A stretch of 49,026 bases of DNA from Sphingopyxis sp. (GCF_019459305.1 NZ_JAIBES010000121.1:1-49026); one strand, 5' to 3'. Positions 26,915 through 37,341 are shown, numbered from the stretch's first letter. Notes: a model not told the origin generated them from the letters alone. Numbers and translations are program-made.

Positions 26915-28087
26915 ATGAACATGACCCTTCGCAAAGACGCGCTGCGCGACCAGCGTGCAAAAATGTTGGCGGCGGCGCCCGACTGGCGCGCCTCCGATGC
27001 CCGCGTCAATCCGCGCGTCGCGATCGGATCGATCATCGCGATGTGGCTGCTCTATTTCCTGATCACCACCGGGCTCGGCCTGCTGACCGGCGTGCCCGAG
27101 CAATGGGCATCGGCCGGACGGCGCGGGCTGGTGGTCGTCGCGGGAATATTATGTACCTTCGTGCTCTACCAACTGCTCCAACGCGCTCAGCCGCAAAGCT
27201 TTGGCGCGCGCCTTGCCGCAGCCCTGGGCGCCGCCGTGCCGCTCGTCATCGTCTATGCCACGGTCAATCTGTTCGTCTTCTATTACTGGTTCCCGGTACC
27301 CGAAGCGGCGAAAATCATCGAAGAAATGCAGGCAAAATACCCCGGCGCGTGGGAAACCGTGCTGATCCTCGACAGCTCGATCCGCTGGTATTTCTTTTTC
27401 GCGGTATGGGCGGCGCTCTACGTCGCCTTTGGTTATGCAAGCGAGATGCAGGCGGTCGAGCGGCGCGCCAATCATTTCCGGCTCGAGGCGAAGAACGCGC
27501 AACTGCGCGCGCTCCATTATCAGGTCAATCCGCACTTCCTGTTCAACACGCTCAATTCGCTGTCGGCGCTGGTGATGCGCGGGTCGAAAAGCGAGGCCGA
27601 GACGATGATAATGAACCTGTCGTCCTTCCTGCGCTCCAGCTTGGCGATCGATCCCGAACAGCTAGTCAGTCTTGAGGAAGAGATCGCGCTGCAACGCCTG
27701 TATCTCGACATCGAACAGACGCGCTTTCCCGACCGCTTGCAGGTCGAGGTGACGATGCCCGACGAGCTGAAAAACGCCTGCGTCCCGGTGCTGATCCTGC
27801 AACCGATCATCGAAAATGCGATCAAATATGGGGTTGCACCGACCAAGGGTAAAATTGCGATCCGCCTGCGCGCCAGCGCCGAATATGGCCTGTTGGTGCT
27901 GCGCATCGACAATGACATTGATCCCAAGGCGCCGACCCCGGCGTCGGGCACCGGGCTTGGCCTCGGGAACGTCCGCGAGCGACTGCTGACCCGCTACGGT
28001 CCGACCGCCGGATGCGAATGGGGACCGTCGGACGATGGCGGCTTTGTCGTGTCGCTTTGGCTACCACTGTCACGGGAGGCTCGCTAA
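26915..28087 (+). CDS. LytS/YehU-type membrane sensor histidine kinase
   Basis: 390 residues from ATG 26915 (ATG 26921 is also possible). Four transmembrane segments occupy about 35-175 (including IGSIIAMWLLYFLITTGLGL and the FFFAVWAALYVAF segment). The His_kinase domain (PF06580 type) has the phospho-acceptor in QVNPHFLFNTLNSL (H207). An HATPase_c domain follows with ILQPIIENAIKYG and TGLGLGNVRERL. The response regulator begins three bases after the stop, so the two form one operon and very likely one signalling pathway. The signal is unknown. Confidence 0.93.
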   Translation: MNMTLRKDALRDQRAKMLAAAPDWRASDARVNPRVAIGSIIAMWLLYFLITTGLGLLTGVPEQWASAGRRGLVVVAGILCTFVLYQLLQRAQPQSFGARLAAALGAAVPLVIVYATVNLFVFYYWFPVPEAAKIIEEMQAKYPGAWETVLILDSSIRWYFFFAVWAALYVAFGYASEMQAVERRANHFRLEAKNAQLRALHYQVNPHFLFNTLNSLSALVMRGSKSEAETMIMNLSSFLRSSLAIDPEQLVSLEEEIALQRLYLDIEQTRFPDRLQVEVTMPDELKNACVPVLILQPIIENAIKYGVAPTKGKIAIRLRASAEYGLLVLRIDNDIDPKAPTPASGTGLGLGNVRERLLTRYGPTAGCEWGPSDDGGFVVSLWLPLSREAR

Positions 28088-28090
28088 GCC

Positions 28091-28822
28091 ATGATCCAGA
28101 CGCTGCGCACCCTGATTGTCGATGACGAACCGCTCGCGATCGAGCGGTTACAGATTTTGACCGGGCAGCAGGACGGCGTCTCGCTGGTCGGCACCGCCAG
28201 CGATGGTGCCTCCGCACTGCGCATGGTCGATGCGCTCGCCCCCGACCTGGTGCTCTGCGATATCGCGATGCCCGACCTCAACGGGCTCGAGGTTGCCGCC
28301 GCGATTGACCGGCTCGACAATCCGCCCGCGGTGATCTTTGTCACCGCCTTCGACCAATATGCGGTTGCCGCCTTCGATGTCGCGGCGGTCGACTATCTGC
28401 TCAAACCGGTATCGCCCGATCGCCTTGCCCGTGCGCTGGCGCGGGTGCGCGAATGGCGCGCGACCGAACGGGCGCCGAGCCAGAAAAGCAAATGGATCAA
28501 CGAATTCTGGGTCCAGAACCGCGGCGAAATGCTGCGCATCGATGCGGGTCAGGTCGATCTGATTGAGGCCGAGCGCGACTATATGCGACTTCACGTCGGC
28601 GCGCGCAGCTGGCTGATCCACCAGACAATCAAATCATTGGAAGCGCGGATGAATCCCGACCAGTTCATGCGGATCCACCGATCCAAAATGGTGCGCCGCG
28701 ATGGTATCGTCGGGTTAAAACATCATGGTGACGGCGCGTGGAGCGTCGATTTGGGCGAAGGCGGCGTTCACCGCGTCGGGCGCACCTATCTCCACGACGT
28801 CAAGGCAATCATGCACGCTTGA
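28091..28822 (+). CDS. LytTR-family response regulator
   Basis: 243 residues. The receiver domain has DDE at 11-13, phospho-acceptor D57 (LVLCDIAMPDLNG) and K105 (YLLKPVSP). The LytTR DNA-binding domain (about 140-240) shows IDLIEAERDYMRLHV-like sequence (VDLIEAERDYMRLHVG), FMRIHRSKMV and VHRVGRTYLHDV. It follows its kinase by three bases. Such regulators bind direct repeats upstream of target promoters and often control export or envelope genes; the MATE gene upstream is a possible target. A bidirectional terminator hairpin lies right after the stop. Confidence 0.94.
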   Translation: MIQTLRTLIVDDEPLAIERLQILTGQQDGVSLVGTASDGASALRMVDALAPDLVLCDIAMPDLNGLEVAAAIDRLDNPPAVIFVTAFDQYAVAAFDVAAVDYLLKPVSPDRLARALARVREWRATERAPSQKSKWINEFWVQNRGEMLRIDAGQVDLIEAERDYMRLHVGARSWLIHQTIKSLEARMNPDQFMRIHRSKMVRRDGIVGLKHHGDGAWSVDLGEGGVHRVGRTYLHDVKAIMHA

Positions 28823-28827
28823 ATCGG

Positions 28828-28864
28828 AAAAGGCGGCCATGCTGTCCAAGCACGACCGCCTTTT
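28828..28864. terminator. Bidirectional intrinsic terminator between lytTR and urcA
   Basis: A perfect 9-bp stem AAAAGGCGG (28828-28836) / CCGCCTTTT (28856-28864) with a 19-base loop. The T-run on either strand serves both convergent genes. Confidence 0.8.
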
Positions 28865-28883
28865 GACAAAACTTGCCGCGCCG

Positions 28884-29237
28884 TCAGGGCGCCGAAACCA
28901 TGATCGTCTGGCCACTGTCGGCCAGCCGGGTGCCATCACCGTTCAGCAGGCTCGCCAGTTTAATATCGGCATCGGCCATCGTTACCTTCTCGCAATTCAG
29001 CGCGTGGGCTCGCTCGTCCAGCGTCAGCCGATAATTCGGGCGACTATTGCACACGGTGCGCACCGCCGTCTTAACGCGCGAACTGAGCCGATCGCGCCCT
29101 TCGACGCTCGCCAGGTTCAGGTCGTTGTAGCGCACGACAACGGTACGCCGCTCGCCTTCGTCTTCGGCCGCGGCCGGGACGCTCAGGCCGATACACGCGA
29201 TCGGCGCGCTCAGCAGGATTAGGGATAACTTCGCCAT
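28884..29237 (-). CDS. UrcA family protein
   Basis: 117 residues. The signal peptide MAKLSLILLSAPIACIGLSVPAAA is followed by the UrcA pattern VRYNDLNLASVEGRDRLSSRVKTAVRTVC and a second Cys in HALNCEK; the two Cys probably form a disulfide in the periplasm. The family is widespread in Sphingomonadales and Caulobacterales and its function is unknown. AGAGGA lies seven bases before ATG 29237. It converges on the LytTR regulator gene across a shared terminator. Confidence 0.85.
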   Translation of the reverse strand: MAKLSLILLSAPIACIGLSVPAAAEDEGERRTVVVRYNDLNLASVEGRDRLSSRVKTAVRTVCNSRPNYRLTLDERAHALNCEKVTMADADIKLASLLNGDGTRLADSGQTIMVSAP

Positions 29238-29483
29238 GGGGGAGTCCTCTCTTGGGGGATGATGCGGGACACGAGGGCTCCGGACCGGGGAGACCAGAAC
29301 CCCCGCATCCCGCAAGTTGGTGATACCCCCTAGACGTCATCAGAATCGCGTTTGGATCGATGGGCGCAAACGGCGGCTCGATTACCGGACGAAAGCCGTT
29401 CCTCCATCGACGAACGGTCGGCTGGCGTGCAATTTCATTACGTCGGACTTGCGTCCAACGCGCGCGCATGGCCCAATCGGCAT
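29238..29483. other. Divergent spacer between urcA and a small membrane protein gene
   Basis: 246 bp. It carries GATGCGGG (29261-29268) and CCCGCATC (29299-29306) as an inverted pair around the urcA promoter side. No gene or known binding site was recognised. Confidence 0.4.
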
Positions 29484-29975
29484 ATGGCGAGAAAATTATC
29501 TTTCGCCGCGAGTCGGCATAGCGGCGTGCGGCTGTTCCGCTGGTCCGCGCTGGCGCTCGCCGGGGTCACGAGCGGGATGCTTCTGGGCGAGATGGCGGCC
29601 GGACAAAGATTGGGCGGCGGAACAGGCGAACCCGCGACTTATTCGCACCTCAGTGCCAATCCAGACGCGGCGGCGCCACCCGCCGGGGGCGCCGCGCCAT
29701 GCCTCGATTGCCGCGACAGCTACGGCGTCGCCGCCCGTCTGCGCGCCGACCGCGAAAGCCGGATGAGTGATGAGTTTCGGGAATTGGGCGCGGTGGACGT
29801 TGATCCGCCAGAGTCCGGCGAGCTCGATGACGGTTATCGCTATGGCGGCCGCTTTCCAGACCAGCCGCCGCGCGAGGCGAGCACGCGAACATCCGACGCG
29901 CAGCTCGTCGCCTCCAGCGCGGTCGGCGACGAGCCGCTGGTCGCCGAAACGTCGGCGCCAGCGACGGAATATTGA
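29484..29975 (+). CDS. Small single-pass membrane protein of unknown function
   Basis: 163 residues from ATG 29484; the frame is open further upstream but the earlier residues look non-protein-like. A basic N-terminus (MARKLSFAASRHSGVRLFRW) leads into one hydrophobic segment (SALALAGVTSGMLLGEMAAG). An acidic, Pro-rich and probably disordered region follows with one CLDC pair (CLDCRDSYGVAARLRADRE). This suggests a periplasm-exposed tail. I do not recognise the family. It converges on the next small gene with a 4-bp gap. Confidence 0.5.
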   Translation: MARKLSFAASRHSGVRLFRWSALALAGVTSGMLLGEMAAGQRLGGGTGEPATYSHLSANPDAAAPPAGGAAPCLDCRDSYGVAARLRADRESRMSDEFRELGAVDVDPPESGELDDGYRYGGRFPDQPPREASTRTSDAQLVASSAVGDEPLVAETSAPATEY

Positions 29976-29979
29976 TCTG

Positions 29980-30393
29980 TTAGCGCGGCTGCGGCGCGAC
30001 CGGCTGGGCGCAGCGGGTGGTATCGCCCGCCTTGCACGCCGCGACATCGGCCTCCCACTTCATTCGCTCTTCAGCCGACATCGCGGCGACGCGCGCCTTT
30101 TCGGCTTCATAGACCGCGGTTTCTTCGGCGAACTCGGTCTGGTCATGCGCGACCTGCTGCGCAGCGGCCGACACTTCCTGCTCATAGGTGGTGGTTTCAG
30201 CCTTGGCGCGCGACGCCTGTTCGGCGTTCAGCCGCGCGGTGTTCGACCGTTCCTCCGGCGTCGTCCCGTCGGGCAGCTTCTTTTCGGCCACCGGCGCTTC
30301 GATTGGAGTCGCGGCCGGGGTTTGAAGCGCCGCTGCCTGTCCGGTGCCGACCAGCGCCAACGCGGTGGCCGCCGCCAAAATCATTCTGCTCAT
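29980..30393 (-). CDS. Secreted coiled-coil protein of unknown function
   Basis: 137 residues. The signal peptide MSRMILAAATALALVGTGQAAA is followed by an Ala/Glu-rich helical region (about 50-115, RLNAEQASRAKAETTTYEQEVSAAAQQVAHDQTE in pieces) that should form a coiled coil. Two Cys (ACKAGDTTRC) close the C-terminus and may form a disulfide. AGGAG stands eight bases before ATG 30393. The arrangement recalls small periplasmic proteins of sphingomonads, but I assign no function. It is divergent from the BCCT gene. Confidence 0.7.
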   Translation of the reverse strand: MSRMILAAATALALVGTGQAAALQTPAATPIEAPVAEKKLPDGTTPEERSNTARLNAEQASRAKAETTTYEQEVSAAAQQVAHDQTEFAEETAVYEAEKARVAAMSAEERMKWEADVAACKAGDTTRCAQPVAPQPR

Positions 30394-30526
30394 CAAAGTC
30401 ACTCCTGAAATCCAAAGCTTTGGCCGTCCAACGCATGGCCGCATAGGGCGTTCCCGCTGGCGAATTGACCTTGGCAAGGTCAAAGGTCATGCTCGCCCGC
30501 CCCACCTTGTCCGATCGGACGTCGAT

Positions 30527-32059
30527 TTGCCAGCATCGCTGAAGCACCCCCTCAATCGCCCGGTCTTTTTCACCCCGCTCGCGGTCCTGCTCGCGGCGTT
30601 GATCCTCAGCCTGTGGCAAGGCGCCGCGGTTCTTGCTGCCGAAACCGCGATCAACGACTGGATTCTGTACCATTTCTCGCCGCTGTTCGCCTGGGCCGGG
30701 CTCGCGTTTCTGGCGTTGCTAGCAGGGATTGCGCTGTCGCCGCTGGGTGGGCAGATCATTGGCGGCGCAGGGGCAAAACCTATCCTCACCCGCTGGCGCT
30801 GGTTCGCCGTGACCCTCTGCACAACGATCGCCACCGGCATATTGTTCTGGGGTGCCGCTGAACCGCTGTTCCACCTCAACGATCCGCCCGCGATGCTGGG
30901 GTTACAACCCGGCAGCGACGCCGCGGCGACCTTTGCGATGTCGACGATGTTCCTGCACTGGACGCTGACGCCCTATGCCATCTACACCGTCGCCGGGCTG
31001 GCCTTCGCGCTCGTCTATTACAACCGCCGCGAACCGTTCAGCCTGTCGTCGCTGTTCGTTCCGTTGCTGGGCCAGCGCGCGCACGGCCCAGCCGGCACTA
31101 TGATCGACATCGTCTGCCTCTACGCGCTCGTCGCCGGCATGGCGGCATCGATGGGCGCAGGCATCCTCGCACTGGCGGGCGGGATCGAGGGGATCGGCGG
31201 CTTCGTCGGCGGCACCCCGCTGCGCTGGGCCATCGCCGCGGCGATCGTTGGCAGCTTCCTGATCTCCGCCGCGACCGGCCTGCAAAAAGGCATCGCCGGC
31301 CTCTCGGTGCTAAACACCTGGTTGTTTTTCGCGATCATCGCCTTTGTTTTGATCGCGGGGCCGACGGCCAACATGCTCGGTCTGTCGCTGCGCGCCGGAG
31401 TCGATTACTTCCAAACCTTTATTCCCCGCAATCTCGGTCTCTACGTCGATACCCACTGGCATCGGCAGTGGACTATCTTTAATTGGGCCAATTGGTTCGC
31501 CTGGGCGCCGGTCACCGCATTGTTTCTGGGCCGACTTTCCGTCGGCTACAGCGTCCGCGCCTTCATCCTCTACAATCTGATCCTGCCGTCCTTGTTCGGC
31601 GCGGTGTGGATGACCGCAATTGCGGGGGCCACCATCGCGCTCGACCAGCAGAGCGGCGCCAGCCTCTATGCGATCCTGACCGAGCAAGGACCGGACCCAG
31701 TGCTGTTCCGCCTGTTCAGCGCTTTGGGCGGCGGACCCGGCGTTGCTGCCGTGGTCCTGTTCGCGATCTTCCTGTCCTACGTGGCCGGGGCCGATGCCAA
31801 TGTCTCGGCGATGAGCGCGCTGTCGACGCGCGGCATAACCCCCGACGCCCCCGAAGCTCCGTTGGGGGTGCAAGCGGTTTGGGGCATCACCGTTGGGCTC
31901 GTGGCGCTGGTCCTCGTGGCAAGCGGCGGCATCGACGGCATCCGCATGATGTCGGTATTGGGCGGTTTTCCGGCGCTGTTCGTGATCATCGGCGCGGCGC
32001 TCTCGCTGACCGTGATGGCGGTACGGGGACGGCACAACGCCGCCCCCGCCCCGTCCTGA
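30527..32059 (+). CDS. BCCT family betaine/carnitine/choline-type transporter
   Basis: About 510 residues from TTG 30527. The start is uncertain: the frame is open upstream, no good ribosome site is visible, and the overlap with the divergent gene argues against longer versions. Twelve transmembrane segments and the BCCT signature are present: NWANWFAWAPVTALFLGRLSVGYSVRAF aligns with the family Trp-rich segment, and MGAGILALAGGIEGIGGF holds the Na+/substrate-binding GxG region. It imports quaternary ammonium osmolytes or related compounds using ion gradients. A hairpin (32053-32076) covers its stop codon. Confidence 0.9.
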   Translation: MPASLKHPLNRPVFFTPLAVLLAALILSLWQGAAVLAAETAINDWILYHFSPLFAWAGLAFLALLAGIALSPLGGQIIGGAGAKPILTRWRWFAVTLCTTIATGILFWGAAEPLFHLNDPPAMLGLQPGSDAAATFAMSTMFLHWTLTPYAIYTVAGLAFALVYYNRREPFSLSSLFVPLLGQRAHGPAGTMIDIVCLYALVAGMAASMGAGILALAGGIEGIGGFVGGTPLRWAIAAAIVGSFLISAATGLQKGIAGLSVLNTWLFFAIIAFVLIAGPTANMLGLSLRAGVDYFQTFIPRNLGLYVDTHWHRQWTIFNWANWFAWAPVTALFLGRLSVGYSVRAFILYNLILPSLFGAVWMTAIAGATIALDQQSGASLYAILTEQGPDPVLFRLFSALGGGPGVAAVVLFAIFLSYVAGADANVSAMSALSTRGITPDAPEAPLGVQAVWGITVGLVALVLVASGGIDGIRMMSVLGGFPALFVIIGAALSLTVMAVRGRHNAAPAPS

Positions 32060-32076
32060 GAAAGGGGTCTCAGGAC
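32053..32076. terminator. Hairpin between convergent BCCT and M13 peptidase genes
   Basis: A perfect 9-bp stem GTCCTGAGA (32053-32061) / TCTCAGGAC (32068-32076) with a 6-base loop, embedded in the two convergent gene ends. It lacks a clear T-run, so termination is likely but not certain. Confidence 0.5.
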
Positions 32077-34155
32077 TTACCAGATTTTCATGCGCTCTTC
32101 GGGCTTCAGATAATATTTGGCACCCGCTTGAACGCTGAACGCCTTGTACCAGGCATCGACGTTGCGGACCGGCCCGATGATGCGCCAGCGCGCCGGGCTG
32201 TGCGGGTCGCTCGCCACCTGCTGCTTGATCGCATCCTCGCGCTGTTTCGCCCGCCACGCTTGTGCAAACGCCAGGAAAAAGCGCTGATCACCGGTCAGCC
32301 CGTCGATCACCGGGGCAGGCTTGCCGCCGAGCGAGCGATGATAGGCGTCGTAGGCGACCTCCAGCCCGGCGAGATCGGCGATATTTTCACCCATCGTCAG
32401 GTCGGGATTGATGAACGCGCCGGGCGCGGCTTCATAGGTCGCATATTGCGCCCCGAATGCCTTCGCCGCGGCATCGAACTTGGCTGCGTCCTCCACCGTC
32501 CACCAGTCACGCACCGCGCCCTCGGCATCGATCTTGCGCCCCTGATCGTCAAAACCATGGATGATCTCGTGCCCGATCACCGCGCCGATCGCGCCATAGT
32601 TGACGGCGTCGTCGACGCTTTCGCTGAAATAGGGCGCCTGCAAAATGCCCGCCGGGAACACGATCTTATTCTCCAGCCCGCCGTTATAGGCGTTCACTTC
32701 CTGCGGGTTCATCGCCCATTTCTTGCGATCGACGGGCTTGTTCAGATCGCCCAGCGCATAGGCATATTCGAACGCCGAACTGCGCTTCACATTGCCGTAA
32801 AGATCGGTCGGATCGATCTTCAGCGCCGAATAGTCGCGCCATTTGTCGGGATAGCCGACCATCACGTCCATCTTCGCCAGCTTGGCCAGTGCGGCGTCTT
32901 TGGTTGCGGGCGCCATCCAGCTGTTGGCACGAATGCGGTCACCCATCGCCAGCTTGAGGTTGGTGACGAGCACCTCCATCTTTGCCTTGGCGCTCGCCGG
33001 GAAATATTGCGTGGAATAAGTTTCGCCGACCAGTTCGCCCAGACTGCCATCGACCAAGGTCAGCCCGCGCTTCCAGCGGGGCCTCAGCTCGGACACGCCA
33101 CTCAGCGCTTTGCTATATTCAAAGCGGCTGTCGACGAACACCTTCGACAGATAAGGCGCGGCATTGTCGGCGACATGGAATTGCTGCCAAAGCTTGATCG
33201 TGTCGAGCGGCGTTTTGGCATAGAGCGCGGCGATATCGCGCACCGCGGTCTTTTCGGTCACGATCAGGCGCTTTTGCGGTCCGATGCCAGCGCCCGCGAA
33301 CCAGGAGCTCCAATCCAGACCGGGAGCATAAATCGTCAGTTCATCCGACGACATGGGATTGTTGACCTTGCCAACGTCGCGGCGGTCGGCGACCGCCCAG
33401 CTGACTTTGGCTATTTCGGTTTCGAACGCCATGATCGCGTCGGCCGCTTTCTCAGGGTCGGCATTACCGACCATCTTCAGCGTCCGCGCAATATGGGCGC
33501 GGTAGGCATCGCGCTGCGGCTTGAAGCCGTCGGTCAGATAATAGTCGCGATCGGGAAGTCCGATCCCGGCCTGACCCAGCCAAAGGACATTGACCGTAGG
33601 ATCGGCGGTGTCCGCATAGGGGCTGCCGCTCACCACCGTCGATCCAAACGTCCCTTGCGTGGCGCCCATGAAGCGCGCCATTTCGGCTTTGTCCTTGATC
33701 GCGGCGACGGCAGCGATGTCCGCCATCAACGGCTTGGTACCCAGCGCGTCGACCCGCGCTTCGTCCATAAAGCTTTTATACAGTCCGCCGACCTGGCTCG
33801 TCGCGGGTGCGCCGGCAACGACATTGCGAAGCTGGCGCTGGGTCAGGTTATAGACATCATAACCGACCCCCGCCGACGCCTGATCCGACGGAATTTCGGT
33901 GCGGGCGAACCAGCCGCCATTGGCATATCGGTCGAAATCGTCGCCGGGTTTTACCGTCGGGTCGCGCGCGTCCAGATCGACGCCCCACTTGCCAAAGGTC
34001 AGCGCCTTCAGCGATTCCGTCCCGGCGCCCGATGCGGCTTCGTCACCAGCCGCGGTCAGCGAAGCAACCGGCCCCACTTCCTTTGCCAGCACCGGTGTGC
34101 CAACCAGCATCGCAGCAATCGCAAGGCTCGCAGCGCCTCCAAATAATTTGGTCAT
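32077..34155 (-). CDS. M13 family (neprilysin/PepO-like) zinc metalloendopeptidase
   Basis: 692 residues from ATG 34155. The signal peptide [24 protein letters not shown] exports it. The M13 N-terminal domain begins with [27 protein letters not shown]. The C-terminal catalytic domain has the zinc motif [14 protein letters not shown], the third ligand in [35 protein letters not shown], and the end motif [13 protein letters not shown]. It degrades small peptides in the periplasm or outside. GGGAG precedes the start. It is divergent from uvrA and convergent with the BCCT gene. Confidence 0.95.
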   Translation of the reverse strand: MTKLFGGAASLAIAAMLVGTPVLAKEVGPVASLTAAGDEAASGAGTESLKALTFGKWGVDLDARDPTVKPGDDFDRYANGGWFARTEIPSDQASAGVGYDVYNLTQRQLRNVVAGAPATSQVGGLYKSFMDEARVDALGTKPLMADIAAVAAIKDKAEMARFMGATQGTFGSTVVSGSPYADTADPTVNVLWLGQAGIGLPDRDYYLTDGFKPQRDAYRAHIARTLKMVGNADPEKAADAIMAFETEIAKVSWAVADRRDVGKVNNPMSSDELTIYAPGLDWSSWFAGAGIGPQKRLIVTEKTAVRDIAALYAKTPLDTIKLWQQFHVADNAAPYLSKVFVDSRFEYSKALSGVSELRPRWKRGLTLVDGSLGELVGETYSTQYFPASAKAKMEVLVTNLKLAMGDRIRANSWMAPATKDAALAKLAKMDVMVGYPDKWRDYSALKIDPTDLYGNVKRSSAFEYAYALGDLNKPVDRKKWAMNPQEVNAYNGGLENKIVFPAGILQAPYFSESVDDAVNYGAIGAVIGHEIIHGFDDQGRKIDAEGAVRDWWTVEDAAKFDAAAKAFGAQYATYEAAPGAFINPDLTMGENIADLAGLEVAYDAYHRSLGGKPAPVIDGLTGDQRFFLAFAQAWRAKQREDAIKQQVASDPHSPARWRIIGPVRNVDAWYKAFSVQAGAKYYLKPEERMKIW

Positions 34156-34364
34156 TCCCCAGTCTCCCTGCTGTTCTCCGCAACGTCCCAAAGGGACGAA
34201 GGCATATTCAGCTTGTCCGCCCGTGACGCCAAGCGGTCAAGCAAGTGATACGACGCTTGGTCGAAACCTTTGGGATGTTGGTGGAAAGCCGGTGCATTGC
34301 GGGGGGTGTCCACGCACCCTATCTAAAGCGCAATGCCGAGCCGAAACGCCCCCTTGCGCCACAA

Positions 34365-34379
34365 GAACAAATCTGGAAC
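34365..34379. promoter_or_regulatory. LexA box (alphaproteobacterial SOS operator) at uvrA
   Basis: GAAC-AAATCTG-GAAC, which on the other strand is GTTC-N7-GTTC, the direct-repeat operator known for LexA of alphaproteobacteria. It ends 11 bp before the uvrA ATG, so bound LexA would block transcription or its start. This supports SOS control of uvrA. Confidence 0.8.
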
Positions 34380-34390
34380 ATGCATCTCCC

Positions 34391-37282
34391 ATGAGTCTCA
34401 CCCACATCTCCGTGCGCGGTGCGCGCGAACATAACCTCAAGGGCGTCAACGTCGACCTGCCGCGCGATGCGCTGGTGGTGATCACTGGCCTGTCGGGCAG
34501 CGGCAAATCGTCGCTGGCGTTCGACACCATCTATGCCGAGGGGCAGCGAAGGTATGTGGAATCGCTCTCCGCCTATGCGCGCCAGTTCCTTGAAATGATG
34601 CAAAAGCCCGATGTCGAACATATCGACGGGCTGTCGCCGGCGATCAGCATCGAGCAGAAGACAACGTCCAGAAATCCCCGGTCCACCGTCGCAACGGTGA
34701 CCGAGATTTACGACTATATGCGTCTGCTGTGGGCGCGCGTCGGCATCCCCTATTCGCCCGCGACCGGTAAGCCGATTTCGGCGCAGACGGTCAGCCAGAT
34801 GGTCGACCGGGTAATGCAATTGCCCGAAGGCACCCGCGCCTATCTGCTCGCCCCGGTCGTGCGCGGGCGCAAGGGCGAGTTTAAGAAGGAACTCGCGCAG
34901 TGGCAAAAGGACGGCTTCACCCGCGTCCGCATCGACGGCGAATTTTACGAGATCGGCGAAGCGCCGGCGCTCGACAAGAAATACAAGCATGACATCGAGG
35001 TGGTCGTCGACCGCATCGCGGTGCGCGAGGGGCTGGGTACGCGGCTCGCCGACAGTTTCGAGACCGCGTTGAAGCTCGCCGAGGGGCTCGCCTATGTCGA
35101 CCTCGCAGACGGTCCGGTACCGGGGCGCGAAGAAGAGGATAGCGGCGGCGCGATGAAGGGCGCGGGCATCCCCGCAAACCGCCTGATCTTCTCCGAGAAA
35201 TTTTCCTGCCCCGTTTCGGGCTTCACGATCGCCGAGATCGAACCGCGGCTGTTCAGTTTCAACGCGCCGCAAGGCGCCTGCCCCGCGTGCGACGGGCTTG
35301 GTGAGCGGCAGGAGTTCGACCCCGACCTCGTCGTTCCGAACCATGCGCTTAGCCTGAAAAAGGGCGCGGTTGTGCCTTGGGCGAAATCGAACCCACCCTC
35401 GCCTTATTATATGCAGGTGCTCGAAAGCCTGGGCAAAGCCTATGGTTTCGACCTGACGACGCCGTGGCAGGATCTGCCCGGCGAGGTGCAGCTCATCATC
35501 CTCTACGGCAGCGGCGGCAAGCCGGTCGAGCTGACCTTCAAGGACGGGCGGCGCAGCTATACGACGCACAAGGCGTTCGAGGGTGTGATCGGTAACCTCA
35601 ACCGCCGTCTGCTCCAGACCGAGAGTGCGTGGATGCGCGAGGAGCTTAGCAAATATCAGACGCCGCAGCCGTGCGAGACGTGCCACGGCGCGCGGCTGCG
35701 CCCCGAACCGCTCGCGGTGAAGATCGCGGGTGAGGACATCAGCATGTCGGCGCAGCGCTCGGTCGCCGACGCGCTGGCGTGGTTCTCCACCCTCGACGAG
35801 AAACTGAACGACACGCAGCAGCAGATCGCCAAGGCGATCCTCAAGGAAATCAACGCGCGGCTGGGCTTTCTCAATAATGTCGGGCTCGATTACATCAACC
35901 TCAACCGCACCAGCGGAACGCTCAGCGGCGGCGAGAGCCAGCGCATCCGCCTCGCCTCACAAATTGGGTCTGGTCTCTCGGGCGTGCTCTACGTCCTCGA
36001 CGAACCCTCTATCGGTCTCCACCAGCGCGACAACGACCGCCTGCTCGCGACGCTTAAACGCCTCCGCGACCTTGGCAATACGGTGATCGTCGTCGAACAT
36101 GACGAGGATGCCATCCGTCACGCCGACTATATCGTCGACATGGGGCCGGGCGCTGGTCTGCACGGCGGCGAGATCGTCGCCGAGGGGACCCTTGAACGGG
36201 TGCTCGCGAACGAGAACAGCCTCACCGCTGCTTACCTCACCGGCGCGAAGAAGATCGACATCCCTACGCACCGCCGCAAAGGCAATGGCTTCGACCTCGT
36301 GCTCAAGGGCGCGCGCGCCAACAACCTCAACAATGTCACCGCCAAGATTCCGCTCGGCACCTTCACCTGCGTCACCGGCCTGTCGGGCAGCGGCAAATCG
36401 AGCCTGATCATCGACACGCTTTATGCCAGCGCGGCGCGCGTGCTCAACGGCGCGCGGATGATCGCGGGGCCGCACGACAGCCTGAAAGGACTGGAGCATT
36501 GCGACAAGGTGATCGACATCGACCAGTCGCCGATCGGCCGCACGCCGCGCAGCAACCCCGCGACATACACCGGCGCGTTCACGATCATCCGCGACTGGTT
36601 CGCGGGGCTGCCAGAAAGCCAGGCGCGCGGGTACAAGCCGGGGCGCTTCAGCTTCAACGTCAAGGGCGGGCGCTGTGAGACATGCACCGGCGACGGACTG
36701 ATCAAGATCGAGATGCACTTCCTGCCCGACGTCTATGTGACGTGCGAAACGTGCCACGGCAAACGCTACAACCGCGAAACGCTCGAGGTAAAGTTCAAGG
36801 GCCACAGCATCGCCGACGTGCTCGACATGACGGTCGAGGATGCGACCGAATTCTTCAAGGCGGTGCCGTCGATCCGCGAGAAGATGGCGATGCTGGTGCG
36901 CGTCGGGCTGGGTTACATCAAGGTCGGGCAACAGGCGACGACCCTGTCGGGCGGCGAAGCCCAGCGCGTCAAGCTGGCCAAGGAATTGTCGCGGCGCTCG
37001 ACCGGACAGACGCTGTATATTCTCGACGAGCCGACCACCGGGCTCCATTTCGAGGATGTCCGCAAGCTGCTCGAAGTGCTCCAACAACTGGTCGAACAGG
37101 GCAACAGCGTGATCGTGATCGAGCATAATCTGGACGTCATCAAGACCGCCGACTACATCCTCGACCTTGGCCCCGAGGGCGGCGTGAAGGGCGGCGAGAT
37201 TGTCGCGAGCGGCACGCCCGAGCAGGTCGCGAAGAACCCGCGCAGTTTCACGGGGCAGTATCTGGCGCCGATGTTGAAGTAG
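34391..37282 (+). CDS. uvrA: Excinuclease ABC subunit A
   Basis: 963 residues, the damage-recognition ATPase of nucleotide excision repair, acting with UvrB. It has two ABC ATPase modules: Walker [15 protein letters not shown] (about 31-44) and [14 protein letters not shown] in the second half, and the ABC signatures [12 protein letters not shown] and [12 protein letters not shown]. Walker B segments are [13 protein letters not shown] and [12 protein letters not shown]. The zinc modules are CPVSGF...CPACDG and CETCTGDG...CETCHG. Length and order are normal. ATG 34391 starts the conserved [16 protein letters not shown]; the ribosome site is weak, and the LexA box ends 11 bp upstream. A hairpin lies 42 bp past the stop. 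Confidence 0.98.
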   Translation: MSLTHISVRGAREHNLKGVNVDLPRDALVVITGLSGSGKSSLAFDTIYAEGQRRYVESLSAYARQFLEMMQKPDVEHIDGLSPAISIEQKTTSRNPRSTVATVTEIYDYMRLLWARVGIPYSPATGKPISAQTVSQMVDRVMQLPEGTRAYLLAPVVRGRKGEFKKELAQWQKDGFTRVRIDGEFYEIGEAPALDKKYKHDIEVVVDRIAVREGLGTRLADSFETALKLAEGLAYVDLADGPVPGREEEDSGGAMKGAGIPANRLIFSEKFSCPVSGFTIAEIEPRLFSFNAPQGACPACDGLGERQEFDPDLVVPNHALSLKKGAVVPWAKSNPPSPYYMQVLESLGKAYGFDLTTPWQDLPGEVQLIILYGSGGKPVELTFKDGRRSYTTHKAFEGVIGNLNRRLLQTESAWMREELSKYQTPQPCETCHGARLRPEPLAVKIAGEDISMSAQRSVADALAWFSTLDEKLNDTQQQIAKAILKEINARLGFLNNVGLDYINLNRTSGTLSGGESQRIRLASQIGSGLSGVLYVLDEPSIGLHQRDNDRLLATLKRLRDLGNTVIVVEHDEDAIRHADYIVDMGPGAGLHGGEIVAEGTLERVLANENSLTAAYLTGAKKIDIPTHRRKGNGFDLVLKGARANNLNNVTAKIPLGTFTCVTGLSGSGKSSLIIDTLYASAARVLNGARMIAGPHDSLKGLEHCDKVIDIDQSPIGRTPRSNPATYTGAFTIIRDWFAGLPESQARGYKPGRFSFNVKGGRCETCTGDGLIKIEMHFLPDVYVTCETCHGKRYNRETLEVKFKGHSIADVLDMTVEDATEFFKAVPSIREKMAMLVRVGLGYIKVGQQATTLSGGEAQRVKLAKELSRRSTGQTLYILDEPTTGLHFEDVRKLLEVLQQLVEQGNSVIVIEHNLDVIKTADYILDLGPEGGVKGGEIVASGTPEQVAKNPRSFTGQYLAPMLK

Positions 37283-37324
37283 CGGCGTCGGCTTCCGTTT
37301 CGTCCTAACGCTACCCCCGCATTC

Positions 37325-37341
37325 CCGTTCGACACGAACGG
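37325..37341. terminator. Hairpin between convergent uvrA and the sensor kinase gene
   Basis: CCGTTCG-ACA-CGAACGG, a perfect 7-bp stem with a 3-base loop. AATTT follows, not a full T-run. It resembles the tips of the GTTCG/CGAAC palindromic repeat at 42582-42661 and may be a fragment of that family. Confidence 0.45.

Noticed and set aside
31483..34146. 887-codon plus-strand open frame across the BCCT end and opposite the M13 peptidase
   Set aside because: It is out of frame with the BCCT gene and antisense to a complete M13 peptidase. No motif supports it.
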